Shown here piece by piece: positions 63,071 to 64,000 of a stretch of DNA of 64,000 nt (position 1 is the stretch's first letter; each line of letters starts with the position of its first letter). The translations under genes and the position numbers were made by a program. The DNA is from Rhizobium leguminosarum (GTDB lineage Bacteria > Pseudomonadota > Alphaproteobacteria > Rhizobiales > Rhizobiaceae), in the NCBI RefSeq assembly GCF_002953715.1, contig NZ_CP025014.1:186001-250000 (forward strand). The letters are read 5' to 3'. A model generated the notes under the pieces. The model ran no database searches. It saw only the letters and a list, made by a program, of their open reading frames with translations, and was not told the origin of the DNA.

Positions 63071-63310
63071 CGCTCGGATAAAGCGCTTTGCCTGTTGTGT
63101 TTCAAGTTACTAATAGTTCACAATCTGGCGAGGTCTGAAGAAAACGTGGTCACTTGGAGCGGCGCGAACGTGTTCTCCAAAGTGTGGTCTAGAGGCCGTC
63201 AATGAGCTTGGGGCCCGAAAGCTGCGATTTCGAAGCTTCGGACGACGTCGATTTACCAATTTTTCCGACCTGCCTGTTTACGCTGTCTTCGCTCAAAAGA
63301 GGCGGCGATA

Positions 63311-64000
63311 ATGGACCCCGCTGGGAACCTCCGAAACGACATCGAAGCAGCACTGCTTCGCCAGAACTTGACCGCTTGGCAGCGCGCCTTTCTGGCCGAT
63401 ATTCACGCTCGTCTCGAACGATCCGGCGGGCAAGCTCGTCTTTCCGATAAACAATGGCGGAAGATTTTCGAAATTCTCGGCCGGCCGAATAATGTGATTG
63501 CCCTGCCGCCGGCGGTTGGCAGCAGGTATCGGTATCGTCCCGTGGCCACGAAATCGTTCAGGCCTCATTTTGGCCGCGCGGCCAGACGGTTGAAATGGCG
63601 TCTTCGAAACGTAGCCATCGGATTTCTAGTCGTTGCCGCAGTGGCCGTTGGACAGCAAGCGTTCGATTTCGGGCGAGGACAATTTCAGTCGGCCCCAGTG
63701 ACAATGCAAGCATCGCAGACGCAGGACTTTACGGTTACCGACGGAGACACCGTTCACGTTGTTGGCGAGGCGGCAGGGACCAGGCTAATCGGCTTCAATA
63801 CGCCAGAAAAGTTCTCGCCCCAGTGCGAGTACGAACGCCGGCAGGGCGAGCGGGCGTCGGCACGACTTCGGGAACTGGTCGCCCGCGGCAGTGCCCGGCT
63901 GACGAAGGTCGCGTGCGCGTGTGCGCCAGGTACTGAGGGTACGAAGAAGTGCAACCATGGGCGCTATTGCGGCACCCTGCTGGTTGACGGGAAGGATGTC
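63311..64000 (+). CDS. Thermonuclease-family protein, 5' part
   Basis: An open frame of 230 codons cut by the window end; it starts MDPAGNLRNDIEAALLRQ after AGAGG. Residues 1-95 are soluble and basic at the end, about 97-115 form one membrane segment (NVAIGFLVVAAVAVGQQAF), and from about 135 the sequence FTVTDGDTVHV, RLIGFNTPEKFSPQCEYERR is the start of a staphylococcal-nuclease-like domain with its metal Asp. Unusual cysteines (CACAPGTEGTKKCNHGRYC) interrupt the domain. It should be a membrane-anchored nuclease acting outside the cytoplasm. Confidence 0.8.
   Translation, partial: MDPAGNLRNDIEAALLRQNLTAWQRAFLADIHARLERSGGQARLSDKQWRKIFEILGRPNNVIALPPAVGSRYRYRPVATKSFRPHFGRAARRLKWRLRNVAIGFLVVAAVAVGQQAFDFGRGQFQSAPVTMQASQTQDFTVTDGDTVHVVGEAAGTRLIGFNTPEKFSPQCEYERRQGERASARLRELVARGSARLTKVACACAPGTEGTKKCNHGRYCGTLLVDGKDV

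Noticed and set aside
63202..63450. An 82-codon plus-strand frame
   Set aside because: Overlaps the start of the thermonuclease-family gene in another frame; the frame from 63311 has recognisable motifs and stays open to the window end.
1..64000. CRISPR array, tRNA or rRNA
   Set aside because: No regularly spaced direct repeats and no cloverleaf or rRNA-like sequence was noticed by eye; a dedicated scan was not possible.

Overview
The window reads as DNA from a Rhizobium (R. leguminosarum/etli-like alphaproteobacterium). Pointers are the GC-rich codon use, an orphan Ti-type TraA relaxase, DUF736, DUF982, DUF2934 and DUF3175 proteins, a pcaIJF cluster with a divergent pcaR, a GH51/peptide-type ABC operon and a RIME-like intergenic mosaic element. 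The relaxase with an oriT-like site and the mix of catabolic and DNA-repair genes suggest a large plasmid or chromid, but this is inference; no replication genes are present.

Layout. 1-8.4 kb is an accessory stretch: hypothetical proteins, a lipoprotein, an ISL3-type transposase remnant, a class III cyclase-TPR protein, an SDR with a palindromic operator and an HNH endonuclease. 8.7-16.5 kb (all minus strand) is the most unusual part. It holds a SARP-like/TPR regulator, a PAP2/vanadium-haloperoxidase-fold protein with an Asn-Lys repeat arm, a cytoplasmic-looking subtilase, a terminator, and then four overlapping genes: an HExxH-type peptide-hydroxylase-like protein, a ThiF/E1-like adenylyltransferase with a Cys zinc site, a 65-residue protein and a DUF982 protein. 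This looks like a peptide- or protein-modification (RiPP-like) locus that I do not recognise as described.

16.8-28 kb holds a GGDEF/EAL protein, a nested-palindrome element, and an operon (HTH regulator, alpha-L-arabinofuranosidase, solute-binding protein, two permeases, two ATPases) that probably imports and cleaves arabino-oligosaccharides. 28-31 kb has a di-haem cytochrome c peroxidase divergent from a secreted phosphatase. 31-35 kb is the end of the beta-ketoadipate pathway (pcaIJF) under PcaR, with a perfect 17-bp inverted repeat between the divergent genes. 35-43 kb has an MFS transporter, an SDR, glgX, topoisomerase IB and a stand-alone LigD polymerase domain in tight order, then GST and DUF3175. 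43-52 kb has a hybrid histidine kinase, small proteins, UdgX, cardiolipin synthase, an EEP-family hydrolase, a nucleotidyltransferase-HEPN protein and a WGR protein.

52.5-59 kb is a mobilisation remnant: DUF736, a 55-residue protein, a gene-poor stretch, an oriT-like site and a 1545-residue TraA with two C-terminal BID-like repeats. 59-64 kb has two LysR regulators, a frameshifted SDR, a hypothetical protein, a second lipoprotein related to the one near the left end, and the 5' part of a thermonuclease-family gene cut by the window edge. I saw no tRNA, rRNA or CRISPR array.
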